A stretch of 64,000 bases of DNA from Gammaproteobacteria bacterium. GTDB taxonomy: Bacteria; Pseudomonadota; Gammaproteobacteria; Steroidobacterales; Steroidobacteraceae. The notes under the pieces were generated by a model, which was not told the DNA's origin, did no database searches, and saw only the letters and a program-made list of their open reading frames with translations. This document shows positions 35,628 through 45,033 of the stretch, in pieces (within the stretch, counting starts at the first letter, position 1; each line of letters begins with the position of its first letter). The stretch covers positions 124,001-188,000 of the forward strand of contig JADJHU010000015.1 in assembly GCA_016707425.1 (NCBI GenBank), read 5' to 3'. The translations under genes were made by a program, and so were the position numbers.

Positions 35628-36827
35628 TCATCGCAGGTAATCGAAGAGTGACAGCTGTGCCAGGCGTGAATAGGACGCCTGCGCCGCCTGGAGCCCCGCG
35701 TACTGCTGGTTCATGCGCGTGATCGCGCCGGCGTAGTCGAGATCGCGGAGATCCGAAAGCGTGCTCTTCAGCTCGAGCTCGAAGTCGTCTCGGGCAGCGT
35801 CCGCCTGGTCGACCGAGGCGAGCCGGGCACCCACGGCCGCGCGAATCTCGTGCAGATGGTCACTGCCGCGATCGAGCTGCGTGAGCGCCACACCGACGGC
35901 ATTCGTGACCTGCGCGCGCGCCGCGGGTGTCGTCGCAGGCGCCCGGACGGCGGCGATGAGCCGGTCGATGGTGGTGAAGAGATCCTCACGGCGGCTGGCG
36001 GCGAGCGAGAAAGTATCGCCAGATGCCGGCTGCCCCGTCACCACCACGCGTGCACCGGGCCACTCGATCGCGCCGCCCGCCGTGTACGCACCGCTCGCGA
36101 CCACCGTCGCGCCGGCGTCCACGATCTCCCAGCTTCCGGGAGAGGTGAAGCGCAGGGTGTAATCGCCCGCAGTCCAGCTGCCTGGATCAGTGACCGCACC
36201 GGCGTCGATCACGCCCGTGCCCGAATTTGCCGCATTCGCTGTCGTGACGAAGCGACCGTTACCCTGCGCCACATCCACGAAGACGTCGTAGCCCGGGTGC
36301 CCGTCGGCAACCCGCTGCGTGGGTCCCAGCTGCTGGTAACGCACGCCCGCATCGCCAAGATACTGCACACCACCAGACGCGCCGCGTGCGAAGGGAGGCG
36401 AGGCGGTCGAATAGCCCGCAAACAGATATTCGCCGACGGCGTCCCGGCGATTGGCGAGGTCGGTGAGTTCGGCCAGACGGCTCTCAAGCTCAGCGCCGAT
36501 CACGCGCCGCGCGCCCGCATCCAGCGTATCGCTGTTCGCCTGCACCGCGAGCTCGCGCACACGCTGCAGCAGCGTGTCCGCATCGCTCAGCGCCTGCTCC
36601 TCGAGCGACAGTCGGCTCTTCGCGGCCGTTGCGTTGCGCGCATACTGGCCGCTCTCGCTCAGCGCCCGCTCGAGCTCCTGGATGTGCACCGCTGCCCCCG
36701 GGTCGTCCGCGGGACGCTGCACGCGCTGGCCGGTGGCGAGCTGGTTCTGGGTGCGGGAGAGCTCGTCCTGGCGTGCCATGAGCGCCGCGAGCGCCCGCTC
36801 GTGGAAGGTCGATGTGGCAATCCGCAT
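35628..36827 (-). CDS. flgL: Hook-filament junction protein FlgL
   Basis: 399 residues of the flagellin/FlgL family. The N-terminal block is MRIATSTFHERALAALMARQ with TGQRVQRPADDPGAAVHIQELE in parts near 33-55. The C-terminal block ends GAITRMNQQYAGLQAAQASYSRL. It forms the second junction ring with FlgK. It starts 2 nt after flgK. Confidence 0.95.
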   Translation of the reverse strand: MRIATSTFHERALAALMARQDELSRTQNQLATGQRVQRPADDPGAAVHIQELERALSESGQYARNATAAKSRLSLEEQALSDADTLLQRVRELAVQANSDTLDAGARRVIGAELESRLAELTDLANRRDAVGEYLFAGYSTASPPFARGASGGVQYLGDAGVRYQQLGPTQRVADGHPGYDVFVDVAQGNGRFVTTANAANSGTGVIDAGAVTDPGSWTAGDYTLRFTSPGSWEIVDAGATVVASGAYTAGGAIEWPGARVVVTGQPASGDTFSLAASRREDLFTTIDRLIAAVRAPATTPAARAQVTNAVGVALTQLDRGSDHLHEIRAAVGARLASVDQADAARDDFELELKSTLSDLRDLDYAGAITRMNQQYAGLQAAQASYSRLAQLSLFDYLR

Positions 36828-36829
36828 GT

Positions 36830-38719
36830 CTATCTCCGCGTGGCAGCGAGCAGCGTATCGAAGAGGGTGTTCGCCACCTGGATGAGCTGCGCGGCGGCCT
36901 GGTAGGCCTGCTGGAAGCGCATCATGTTCGCGGCTTCCTCATCGAGGTTCACACCGGAGACACTCTGGCGTTCGTCGAGTGCCTGCTGGTGCACGAGCTT
37001 CTGCGCGTCGCGATTGAGCTGCGCCTGGCGGGTGGTCACGCCATTGGCGCCGATGAAGCGCGCCACGGAGTCGTTCACCGAGGTGGTGGTGCCGTCAAGC
37101 ACGGGTCGCGCAAAGACACCGGCAAGTGCCAGTGCATTGCGATTGTCGCCTGTGCCGGAAGCGTTGTCCGAAACCGTGAAGCGGTCGCCCGCGGCAGGAC
37201 TCCCGTCTATTTTCACACGCCAGCCGTTGGCATCGATCGCGGCGCCCGGTGTATAGGCAACCGGCGCACCGCCATCGATGGAGTAGCTGGTGGGCGTGAG
37301 AAACGTGATCGTCGCCGTGCTGCGCAGCTGCGGATCGGCAGCATCGAGCACCTCGCCGGCCGAGACGCGTCCTGAACCCGTGTTGCCGGTGTCCGCCGCG
37401 GCGCGGATCGGCGCCGCTGCGGCGATGCTCGCCGGGTCGCTGAGGAGCACGCGGAAGTCCGCCACCGCCTCGCGGGTCGGGCGGATGAGGAAGCGGTCGC
37501 CGGGCTGCGCGCTGCCATTCACGACGATGGCAAGTCCGTCGGCTCGCAGCGGATCGGCCGCAGTGCCGCTCCCGGAAAGCGCGACGGTCGCACCATCGCT
37601 CTGGCGCACGAGTGACCAGCCGCCCGCGTTGGCGCCGAGCACGTAGTCGCTGCCCGTGAGCTGCGCGAGGTCGGTGCGGGTCACCCCGAGCACGGCACTG
37701 CCCGTATTGCGGGCGTTGCCGAGGGCCGCGACACCGCCGGTGGCGAACAGATCCGTGCCGGGATTTCCGCGCAGGTCGAGCCCGGCGCGATGCTGCGTGT
37801 TGACGCTCTCGGCCACTGCGATGGCGATACGCCCGAGCGCGTTGCGCGCCGGATCGAGCAGATCACGCCGGAAATCGAGCGCGCCGCCCAGGCTCCCGCC
37901 GGTGAGCCGTGACGTCACATCGGCGACGCCATCGCCCATCCGGAGCGTGAACACCCGTCGTTCCGGATCGAAGGGGTCCTGCGAGGCCTCCAGCACTGCG
38001 GACGCGCCATTCAGCACGAGCGCCTGTCCGCTGCCGACGAAGACGTTGACCGCACCGTCCGGCTGCGTCACCGACTGGACATTGATGTGGCCCGCAAGCT
38101 CGTCGAGCAGCCGGTCCCTCTGATCGAGCAGGTCGTTGGGCGGCTGTCCCGTGCGTGCGAGTCCGGCGGTGATCTCCTGGTTCAGCCGGGCGAGGTTCTG
38201 CGCGAGAGAGGTAATTGTCGCGGCCTCGCCGGTCATGCGCGTGCCGAGCTCGCTGTCGAGCGTACGCAGGCGCGCATCGAAGGCCTGCAGCCGGTCGGTG
38301 AGGGCATGGGCTTCCCCGAGCAGCACCTGGCGGGCGGCCGATGAACCCGGCGAGCTGGCCACGCCCTGCGCTGCGTTCACGAAGCTCTGCATGGAGGCCG
38401 ACAGGCCGGTCTTCGGATCCGCGAGCAGGTTGTCGATCTTTGCGGCCTGATCGGCGAAGAGGTTCAGGTGTTCGAGTGTGCTCGCGGAGCTGCGCGACTG
38501 TGTGGCAAGAAAATCGTCGTAGCTGCGGCGCACGCCCGTGGCCGCGACACCGTTGCCCACCCAGCCGTTGCCGTAGGGCTGTGCATCACGCGTGGCGAGG
38601 TCCACCCGCTGGCGCGAATAGCCTTCCGTCGCGACATTGGCGACGTTGTGGCTCGAGACATCGAGGGCGCGCCGGAAGGCGAACAGCCCGGAGAGTCCAG
38701 TGGACAGCAGATCACCCAT
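36830..38719 (-). CDS. flgK: Hook-filament junction protein FlgK
   Basis: 629 residues. The conserved N-terminus (LLSTGLSGLFAFRRALDVSS, HNVANVATEGYSRQRVDL) and C-terminus (VNLDEEAANMMRFQQAYQAA, ANTLFDTLLAAT) flank a long variable middle. A sigma-28 promoter lies upstream inside flgJ. Forms a two-gene unit with flgL. Confidence 0.95.
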   Translation of the reverse strand: MGDLLSTGLSGLFAFRRALDVSSHNVANVATEGYSRQRVDLATRDAQPYGNGWVGNGVAATGVRRSYDDFLATQSRSSASTLEHLNLFADQAAKIDNLLADPKTGLSASMQSFVNAAQGVASSPGSSAARQVLLGEAHALTDRLQAFDARLRTLDSELGTRMTGEAATITSLAQNLARLNQEITAGLARTGQPPNDLLDQRDRLLDELAGHINVQSVTQPDGAVNVFVGSGQALVLNGASAVLEASQDPFDPERRVFTLRMGDGVADVTSRLTGGSLGGALDFRRDLLDPARNALGRIAIAVAESVNTQHRAGLDLRGNPGTDLFATGGVAALGNARNTGSAVLGVTRTDLAQLTGSDYVLGANAGGWSLVRQSDGATVALSGSGTAADPLRADGLAIVVNGSAQPGDRFLIRPTREAVADFRVLLSDPASIAAAAPIRAAADTGNTGSGRVSAGEVLDAADPQLRSTATITFLTPTSYSIDGGAPVAYTPGAAIDANGWRVKIDGSPAAGDRFTVSDNASGTGDNRNALALAGVFARPVLDGTTTSVNDSVARFIGANGVTTRQAQLNRDAQKLVHQQALDERQSVSGVNLDEEAANMMRFQQAYQAAAQLIQVANTLFDTLLAATRR

Positions 38720-38740
38720 GTGGCCGAGCCTCCCCCGTCA

Positions 38741-39694
38741 TCAACCGGCACTCCCGCCGGAGTCCATCGGCCGCCCGTCCGAAGACTTGAGCTGCGCTTC
38801 ACGTTCGGCCGCGACCGCCGCGGCGACGCGGGAAAGCTTGCTGGCATAATCCGGATCCGTGGCATAGCCGCCACGCACGAGTGCTGCTGCGAAGGCCTGC
38901 ACATCGCCTCCCGCGCCGAGCGCTGACGCGTAGCGCGGTTCACCCTTGAGCAGTCGGGCGTAGTCACGGAAGCTCTCCGCAGCCGAGTCATACGCGCGGA
39001 AGCGCTCGGTCTTTGCCACCGCGCTGCCGCCATCGAACTCCACGGTGCGCGCAGCCACTGCATCGCCCGACCAGCGATCCCCGGCCTTGATGCCGAAGAG
39101 ATTGAGGCTGCAGCGGCCATCCGGCCCGCAGGGCAGCGAGCGGCCCCAGCCGGTTTCGAGCGCGGCCTGCGCAAGCACCGCCTGCGGGTCGACGCCGAGC
39201 TCGCGACCTGCGCGCTCTGCGTGCGGCCAGAGCTCGCGGACGAACTGCCCGGGTTGACCCGAGCGCCAGCCGTCCCGAGACGCCGTGGCGGATGGCGTCC
39301 CGGCCGCGAATGCGGCGCCCACGGCAGAGCCGAGGGCACGCGGACCCGAGAGTGCCCCGATCTGCCCGGCAACGTTCTCCCCGCCCTGAACGAGTCCGGC
39401 CTGCTTCAGCTGCTGCACCAGCATCTCCGCGAGCCCGAGGCCCTTGCCACGGGAGAGCTCGACGGCAAGCTGGTCGTCGAACATGTCGCGATAGAACCCA
39501 GTCTGCCCACTGTCGAACACCGAATCGCCGAAACTCGCTTCACGCATGCTCTTCAGGAGCATGCGCGTGAACAGGCTCTCGAACTGCCGCGCCGCCTCAC
39601 GCACGGTCTCCGGATCCTGCGTGCGCGCCTCACGCCTGAGCTGCCCGAGCGCCGCCAGATCCGTGTACGCACCCGTGCCGTCGACTGCCGCCAT
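38741..39694 (-). CDS. flgJ: Flagellar rod assembly protein and muramidase FlgJ
   Basis: 317 residues in the dual-domain form. The N-terminal rod-cap domain (about 20-100) includes AARQFESLFTRMLLKSMREA. The C-terminal peptidoglycan hydrolase domain (about 150-300) includes AQAALETGWGRSL with the catalytic Glu, then NLFGIKAG and ARTVEFDGGSAVAKTERFRAY in blocks. It bores the hole for the rod. A sigma-28 promoter for flgKL is embedded in its 3' end. Confidence 0.95.
   Translation of the reverse strand: MAAVDGTGAYTDLAALGQLRREARTQDPETVREAARQFESLFTRMLLKSMREASFGDSVFDSGQTGFYRDMFDDQLAVELSRGKGLGLAEMLVQQLKQAGLVQGGENVAGQIGALSGPRALGSAVGAAFAAGTPSATASRDGWRSGQPGQFVRELWPHAERAGRELGVDPQAVLAQAALETGWGRSLPCGPDGRCSLNLFGIKAGDRWSGDAVAARTVEFDGGSAVAKTERFRAYDSAAESFRDYARLLKGEPRYASALGAGGDVQAFAAALVRGGYATDPDYASKLSRVAAAVAAEREAQLKSSDGRPMDSGGSAG
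38764..38790 (-). promoter_or_regulatory. Sigma-28 promoter for flgKL, inside the flgJ coding region
   Basis: Minus strand: -35 TCAAGTCT, 11-nt spacer, -10 GCCGATGG. It lies 45-71 nt before the flgK ATG and within the last codons of flgJ. It would let flgKL be expressed as late genes although they follow flgBCDEFGHIJ. Confidence 0.72.
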
Positions 39695-39696
39695 GG

Positions 39697-40833
39697 TCAG
39701 ATCACGATCAGCTCGGCCCGCAGCGCCCCGGCCTGCTTGAGCGCTTCGAGAATTGCCACGAGATCGCCCGGGGCGGCGCCCACCTGGTTCACCGCGCGCA
39801 CGATCTCCTCGAGATTAACCCCGGCGTTGAAGACGAACATGCGCGCCTCGGGTTGATGGACGTCGACGGCGCTGCGCGGCGTGACCACCGTGTTGCCCTC
39901 GGCAAAGGCGTTGGGCTGACTCACGTCGGAGCGCTCGGTGATGGTGACCGCGAGCGAGCCGTGTGCGACAGCCGCCGGCATCACGCGCACCTTCGAACCG
40001 ATGACCACGGTGCCGGTGCGCGAATTCACGATGACGCGCGCCGGTGCGTCACCAGGCTCAATTTCCAGCTGCTCGAGCGTGGAGACATAGGCGATGCGGT
40101 GCGCGGGATCTGCGGGCGCTGCGACGCGTACAGAGACGGCATCGATCGTGTGCGCGGTGTCGGCACCGAGCCGCGCGTTGATGCCCTCCGCCAGCCGCGC
40201 CGAGGTCGTGAAGTCCGGCGTGTGCAGGTTCAGGGTGACGAACGGCTGCTCTGCGAAGTCGGTCGGCACTTCGCGCTCGACGAGCGCGCCATTCGGAATG
40301 CGGCCACCGCTCGGCACATTGAGCGCAATCCGCGAACCGTCCTTGCCCGAGACGCCGAAACCCGAAACCACGAGACTCCCCTGGGCCACCGCGTAGATCT
40401 CGCCATCCATGCCGCGCAGCGGAGTCATGAGGAGGCTGCCACCCCGCAGCGACCCTGCATTCCCGATGGAGGAGACAGTGACGTCGATGGCCTGACCCGC
40501 CTTGGAGAAGGGCGGCAGCTCGGCGTGCACGGTCACTGCGGCGACGTTCTTGAGCTGCGGATTCACGTTCGCGGGGATGGTGACGCCAAACTTCGCCAGC
40601 ATGTTCCGGATGCTCTGGATGGTGAACGGCGCCTGGCTCGTCTGGTCGCCCGTGCCGTCGAGTCCGACGACCAGCCCGTAGCCGACGAGCTGGTTGGCAC
40701 GCACGCCCGCGACGGACGCGAGGTCCTTCACGCGTTCCGCGTGTACCGCCCAGGGAAGGATGGCGGCGAGCAGGCCTGCGAGCACGCAGGTGGCGCGGTC
40801 GCAGCGGCTGTGCGGATTCTTCGGGCGTGACAT
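39697..40833 (-). CDS. flgI: Flagellar P-ring protein FlgI
   Basis: 378 residues from the ATG at 40833, which overlaps the flgH stop by one base (TGATG). A signal peptide runs to about residue 33 (VLAGLLAAILPWAVHA). Conserved blocks: RVKDLASVAGVRANQLVGYG, VVGLDGTGDQT near 56-66 and GNTVVTPRSAVDVHQ near 322. It forms the periplasmic P ring with FlgA as chaperone. Confidence 0.95.
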   Translation of the reverse strand: MSRPKNPHSRCDRATCVLAGLLAAILPWAVHAERVKDLASVAGVRANQLVGYGLVVGLDGTGDQTSQAPFTIQSIRNMLAKFGVTIPANVNPQLKNVAAVTVHAELPPFSKAGQAIDVTVSSIGNAGSLRGGSLLMTPLRGMDGEIYAVAQGSLVVSGFGVSGKDGSRIALNVPSGGRIPNGALVEREVPTDFAEQPFVTLNLHTPDFTTSARLAEGINARLGADTAHTIDAVSVRVAAPADPAHRIAYVSTLEQLEIEPGDAPARVIVNSRTGTVVIGSKVRVMPAAVAHGSLAVTITERSDVSQPNAFAEGNTVVTPRSAVDVHQPEARMFVFNAGVNLEEIVRAVNQVGAAPGDLVAILEALKQAGALRAELIVI

Positions 40834-41498
40834 CAGAAGGGCAACCATGGTGAGTTGAAGAAGCGGGCCAGCAGCCCGGGCGCATTGGCACTGGCCAGTG
40901 CGCCACGCCCGGCGTAGGTGATTGTCGCGTCAGCCACCTTCGACGAAGGGATGGTGTTGTCCGGATCGATGTCGATCGGGCGGATGACACCCTGGATGCG
41001 CACACACTCGCGGCCCTGGTTGAGTGTCAGCCACTTCTCGCCACGCACGAGGAGGTTGCCGTTTGGCAGCCGGCGCACGACCGTCACGGCAACGCTGCCA
41101 TCGAGACGGTTGCTCTGGCTGCTCGCCCCGCTGCCCTTGAAGTTCGCCTCGTTGGTCACCGAAGTCGCAAGCACTTCCGTGCCGTTCACGGTGACCGGAC
41201 GCCCGGCGATCTTCGGGCCCGGCAGGTCGATGGCGGTCGACTTCTTCGTGTTCGTATCCGCGCTCTTCGTGGCGTTGGTGCGCTCGACGAGCCGGATGGT
41301 CACGATGTCGCCGACCCCGCGCGCCACTGCGTTCTCGAAGAGCGCCACGTTGCGGTCCGCACGGAAGATCGCACCGTTCGCCGGGCGCGATTCCCCGACT
41401 GCAGACGGCGGCACCTGCGGGAAGTCGTCCAGCCCCCCGCGCGTCGCGCAGCCGCTCGCACCCAGCGCACAGACGATGATGAAGACCAGTCGGCGCAT
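40833..41498 (-). CDS. flgH: Flagellar L-ring lipoprotein FlgH
   Basis: 221 residues. A lipoprotein signal (MRRLVFIIVCALGASGCATR) with lipobox ASGC gives Cys17 as the acylated N-terminus. Conserved blocks include ALFENAVARGVGDIVTIRLVE in parts near 52-72, NLLVRGEKWLTLNQGRE near 150 and the GLLARFFNSPW end. It forms the outer-membrane L ring. Confidence 0.95.
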   Translation of the reverse strand: MRRLVFIIVCALGASGCATRGGLDDFPQVPPSAVGESRPANGAIFRADRNVALFENAVARGVGDIVTIRLVERTNATKSADTNTKKSTAIDLPGPKIAGRPVTVNGTEVLATSVTNEANFKGSGASSQSNRLDGSVAVTVVRRLPNGNLLVRGEKWLTLNQGRECVRIQGVIRPIDIDPDNTIPSSKVADATITYAGRGALASANAPGLLARFFNSPWLPF

Positions 41499-41506
41499 CT
41501 CGTGCC

Positions 41507-42292
41507 TCACATGCGGCTCGTCAGGTACTCGAGCATCTGATCGGTCGTGGAGATCGCCTTGGAGTTCATCTCGTAGGCACGCTGCGTCTCGATCATGGCG
41601 ACGAGCTCCTCGACGACGTTGACGTTCGAGCTCTCGAGCGCGCCCTGCAGCACCGTGCCGAGACCGCTCAGGCCGGGCGTGCCAGGCTGTGCGCTGCCAC
41701 TCGCGGCGGATTCGACGAGGAGGTTCTCGCCGCGCGCCTGGAGGCCCGCCGGGTTCACGAAATCCACGAGCTGGAGCGAACCCACCTGCACGGGCGAGGA
41801 CTGTCCGGCGAGCTGCACGCTCACGACACCATCGGTGCCGACCGTCACGCTCTGCGCGCCGCTGGGAATCGAAATCCCCGGCTGCACGCGATAGCCCGCC
41901 GAGGTCACGAGCTCGCCCTGGGCATTGACCTGGAAGCTGCCGTCGCGTGTATAGGCCGCAGTGCCGTCGGGCAGCTGCACCTGGAAGAACCCGCGTCCGT
42001 TGATGGCGAGATCGAAAGAATTGCCCGTCGTCGTGACACTGCCCTGGGTGTAGAGCTTCTCCGTGGCCACGACACGCGCGCCGGTGCCGAGCGACAGCCC
42101 GGAGGGCGCCAGCGTGTCCTGGGACGTGGAGGCGCCCACCTGCCGCACGTTCTGGTAGAGCAGGTCCTCGAAGACGGCGCGGTCCTTCTTGAAGCCCGCC
42201 GTGCTCACGTTCGCCAGGTTGTTCGCGGTCACACTCATGCGCGTCTGCTGCGCATCGAGACCCGTCTTTGCAGCCCACAGTGCTGGATTCAT
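41507..42292 (-). CDS. flgG: Distal rod protein FlgG
   Basis: 261 residues, the near-invariant FlgG length. N-terminal ALWAAKTGLDAQQTRMSVTA and NNLANVSTAGFKKDRAVFED; C-terminal SNVNVVEELVAMIETQRAYE and NSKAISTTDQMLEYLTSRM. Axial family hallmark motifs are intact at both ends. Confidence 0.96.
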   Translation of the reverse strand: MNPALWAAKTGLDAQQTRMSVTANNLANVSTAGFKKDRAVFEDLLYQNVRQVGASTSQDTLAPSGLSLGTGARVVATEKLYTQGSVTTTGNSFDLAINGRGFFQVQLPDGTAAYTRDGSFQVNAQGELVTSAGYRVQPGISIPSGAQSVTVGTDGVVSVQLAGQSSPVQVGSLQLVDFVNPAGLQARGENLLVESAASGSAQPGTPGLSGLGTVLQGALESSNVNVVEELVAMIETQRAYEMNSKAISTTDQMLEYLTSRM

Positions 42293-42323
42293 TGTCCGTT
42301 CCTCATTTCAGGGCGGAAGCCGC

Positions 42324-43064
42324 TCACTCCAGACGCAGGAGACGGGCCGAGGCGGCCCCGTCTTCCTCCGCCGTGCGCATCGCCTTCGTCTGCATGTCGA
42401 AGCGACGCGCGAGCTCAATCATGGTCACCATCGCATCGGCGAGATTCACGTTGCTGGACTCCAGGGCGCCGGAAACCAGCTGCACCGCGGCATCGGGCGC
42501 GGCCTCACTGCCATCACGACACCGGAAGAGCCCGTCCTCGCCCCGCTCCAGCGTGCCGGCGTCCGGGTTGACCAGGCGGATGCGCGCCACGGTGGCGGTC
42601 GTCTCCGGCCCCTGCCCGAGCGGCACGATGGAAATCGTGCCGTCGGCACCGACCATGAGCGAGGCGTGCGGCGGCACGCTGATCGGCCCGCCGTCCCCGA
42701 GGACGGCGTGACCCGTCGCCGTACGCAGCATGCCGTCCGGATCGATGCGCAGATCGCCCGCACGCGTATAGGCCTCGCGCCCGTCGGGTGCCTGCACCGC
42801 GATCCAGCCCTTGCCGCGCACGGCGAGATCCAGGTCGCGACCCGTAGACTGGATCGCACCGGTCTGCGTGTTCCAGCCGACGCTCGCACTCTGCGCGTAG
42901 GCACGCGAGGCGAAACCGGAGCCCACCACGGCGCGCGTCTGGAAGGCCGCGAGATCGGCGCGAAAGCCTGTTGTCGCGGCGTTGGCGAGGTTGTGGTTGT
43001 TGACCGTCTGCGCACGCAGGGTCTCCTTCGCCCCCGACATCGCCACGTACAGGAACCTGTCCAT
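42324..43064 (-). CDS. flgF: Proximal rod protein FlgF
   Basis: 246 residues. Begins MDRFLYVAMSGAKETLRAQT with the NNHNLANAATTGFRADL rod motif; ends with LESSNVNLADAMVTMIELA and a variable tail. Shares the axial protein fold with FlgG. Lies between flgG and flgE with about 31-41-nt spacers and no promoter visible. Confidence 0.95.
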   Translation of the reverse strand: MDRFLYVAMSGAKETLRAQTVNNHNLANAATTGFRADLAAFQTRAVVGSGFASRAYAQSASVGWNTQTGAIQSTGRDLDLAVRGKGWIAVQAPDGREAYTRAGDLRIDPDGMLRTATGHAVLGDGGPISVPPHASLMVGADGTISIVPLGQGPETTATVARIRLVNPDAGTLERGEDGLFRCRDGSEAAPDAAVQLVSGALESSNVNLADAMVTMIELARRFDMQTKAMRTAEEDGAASARLLRLE

Positions 43065-43105
43065 CTGCGCCCCCTCTCACTGTCCGTAAGTCGTGACCCG
43101 CGGAT

Positions 43106-44323
43106 CTATCGGATGTTGATGATGGTCTGCGTGATCGCATCCGACGTGGAGATCATCTGCGCATTCGCCTGGAAGTTGCGCTGCGCGGTGATCATGTTCA
43201 CGAGCTGCTCCGTGATGTCCACGTTGGAGGCCTCGAGCGCACCTGACTGGATGAGCCCGAAGCTCGAGGTTCCCGCCTGACCGCGTACGGCCTGCCCGGA
43301 ACCGAAGGTCTCCGCCCAGTTCGTGTCGCCGAGCTGCTGCAATCCCTGCGGGTTCGAGAAGTTCGCCAGCGCCACCTGTCCGAGCGGCAGTGAGCGACCG
43401 TTGGTGAATCGTGCCTGCACGATGCCGCTGGAGCCGATATCGATGCCGATCAGACGGCCGGTCGTGTACCCGTCCTGGGTCACCGAGTTCACCGCGAAGT
43501 TGCCGCCGTACTGCGTCGAGCTGCCGAAGTCGATGGTGAGATCGAGCGGCGCGGCACCCGTCGCCGGCGTGTACGTCGGAAAAGTGACGCGTCCGCCGGC
43601 AGGCGCGGCCAGGACGCCGGTATTCGAGTACTGCAGCGCCTGCGGGCCGCCGACGGCCGTCCCATCGACATACAGCTCTGTCTGCCATTCGTTAGGATTG
43701 GCCGTCTTGGTGAAGTACACCGTGCCGGTGTGCGCGGCACCGAGGGAGTCGTAAACGGTGATGGACGTTGCCTGGTTGTAGGTCTCCGGATCCGTCGGAT
43801 CGAGCGGCGCGCGCGCAGGCGGCGCGGCGTTGGCCGGGAGGTTGAACACGAGCTGTGCACGGGTCGTGGCCTGCGGCGGACTCTCCGAGGTGACCAGCTG
43901 CAAGTCGCTGAGAGAGCCCGTGTTGAAGCCGCCGTTCGGCGTCGGCGCGAACACCTGCAGGCGCTGGCCCCGGCTGTTGCCGACGTAACCGTCTCGGTCC
44001 ACCTCGAAGGCGCCGGCACGCGTGTACGCAAGCGCACCATTGTCGCTGAGCACGAAGAATCCCTGGCCGCTCACGGCGAGATCCAGGCTGGAATTGGTGA
44101 AATCGATGTTGCCCTGCTTGAACTGCTGCGCGACTTTCGAGACGCGCACACCACTGCCCGTAGCGAGGCTGCTCACGCCCTGCGGTGATACGGAGAACAT
44201 CTCGGCAAACTCCGCACGCGACCCTTTGAAGCCGCTCGTCGCCGAATTCGCCACATTGTTCGCGGTGACAGTGAGGTCTGCAGTCGCGGCGTTCAGTCCG
44301 CTCAGAGCGATACGGAAAGGCAT
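43106..44323 (-). CDS. flgE: Flagellar hook protein FlgE
   Basis: 405 residues, typical hook monomer length. N-terminal MPFRIALSGLNAATADLTVT and NNVANSATSGFKGSRAEFAE; middle Gly/Thr/Ser-rich variable domain (about 100-330); C-terminal LEASNVDITEQLVNMITAQR and ISTSDAITQTIINIR. The hook is the universal joint between rod and filament. Confidence 0.96.
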   Translation of the reverse strand: MPFRIALSGLNAATADLTVTANNVANSATSGFKGSRAEFAEMFSVSPQGVSSLATGSGVRVSKVAQQFKQGNIDFTNSSLDLAVSGQGFFVLSDNGALAYTRAGAFEVDRDGYVGNSRGQRLQVFAPTPNGGFNTGSLSDLQLVTSESPPQATTRAQLVFNLPANAAPPARAPLDPTDPETYNQATSITVYDSLGAAHTGTVYFTKTANPNEWQTELYVDGTAVGGPQALQYSNTGVLAAPAGGRVTFPTYTPATGAAPLDLTIDFGSSTQYGGNFAVNSVTQDGYTTGRLIGIDIGSSGIVQARFTNGRSLPLGQVALANFSNPQGLQQLGDTNWAETFGSGQAVRGQAGTSSFGLIQSGALEASNVDITEQLVNMITAQRNFQANAQMISTSDAITQTIINIR

Positions 44324-44354
44324 ATGCTTCTCCCTGGGTGATTCGCTGGTCCGG

Positions 44355-45020
44355 TCACATCACGCGACGCACGTCGCTGAGCGAGAGCGTACCGAGACCG
44401 GTGTTGAGGATGAGGCCACGCCCGCCCGTGTCGATCGTCACGCTGTCGATGCGCGACTCGAGGAGAGTCGGGACCGATTCGCTGCGATCGCCGACCGTCG
44501 CGACGGCCGAGATGGAGTAGTCGCCGGCGGGGGCGCGGGTACCGGAGGCACTGATGCCGTCCCACGCAAACTCGGTGAGTGCGCCCTGCGCAGGCACGGT
44601 AAAGCGTCGCACGAGCTGGCCGGCATGATCGCGCACCGCGAGCTCGACACGGGTGGCGCCCGAGGGCACCTCGAGCAGGCCACGGAGCGCCCCGTCGGCG
44701 GCGAGCGGCGCGGTGTCGGTCGCGGCGAGCACGCGGCGGCCAACCAGCGTCGCGCCATCGAGCACCTGCGAGGAGCGCAGCGAGTCCGAGAGCGCACCGA
44801 TCGAGCCCTGCATGTCCTGGATGCCCGACACCGTGCCGAACTGCGCGAGCTGCCCGAGGAACTGCGCAGGATCCGTTGGCTTGAAGGGATCCTGGTTGCG
44901 GATCTGCGCGATCATCAGCTCGAGGAACTGTTCCTGGCCGAGCCGGTTGCGCGGCGTGCCGTCCGTGTGCCCGGCCTTCGTCTGTGCCGCAAGTGCGGCG
45001 ATGGGGTCGATGGCAGTCAT
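44355..45020 (-). CDS. flgD: Flagellar hook cap protein FlgD
   Basis: 221 residues. The N-terminal hook-cap region LGQEQFLELMIAQIRNQDPF and KPTDPAQFLGQLAQFGTVSG (about 28-72) is diagnostic. The C-terminal part (about 95-195) is the FLGD Ig-like/Tudor-type domain (GATRVELAVRDHAGQLVR, ISASGTRAPAGDYSISA). It promotes hook assembly and is discarded later. Confidence 0.95.
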   Translation of the reverse strand: MTAIDPIAALAAQTKAGHTDGTPRNRLGQEQFLELMIAQIRNQDPFKPTDPAQFLGQLAQFGTVSGIQDMQGSIGALSDSLRSSQVLDGATLVGRRVLAATDTAPLAADGALRGLLEVPSGATRVELAVRDHAGQLVRRFTVPAQGALTEFAWDGISASGTRAPAGDYSISAVATVGDRSESVPTLLESRIDSVTIDTGGRGLILNTGLGTLSLSDVRRVM

Positions 45021-45033
45021 GTGTCACGCCTCC

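Noticed and set aside
44601..44627. TAAAGCGT-N11-GCCGGCAT on the + strand inside flgD
   Set aside because: The -10 is a poor match and the transcript would run antisense through flgD.
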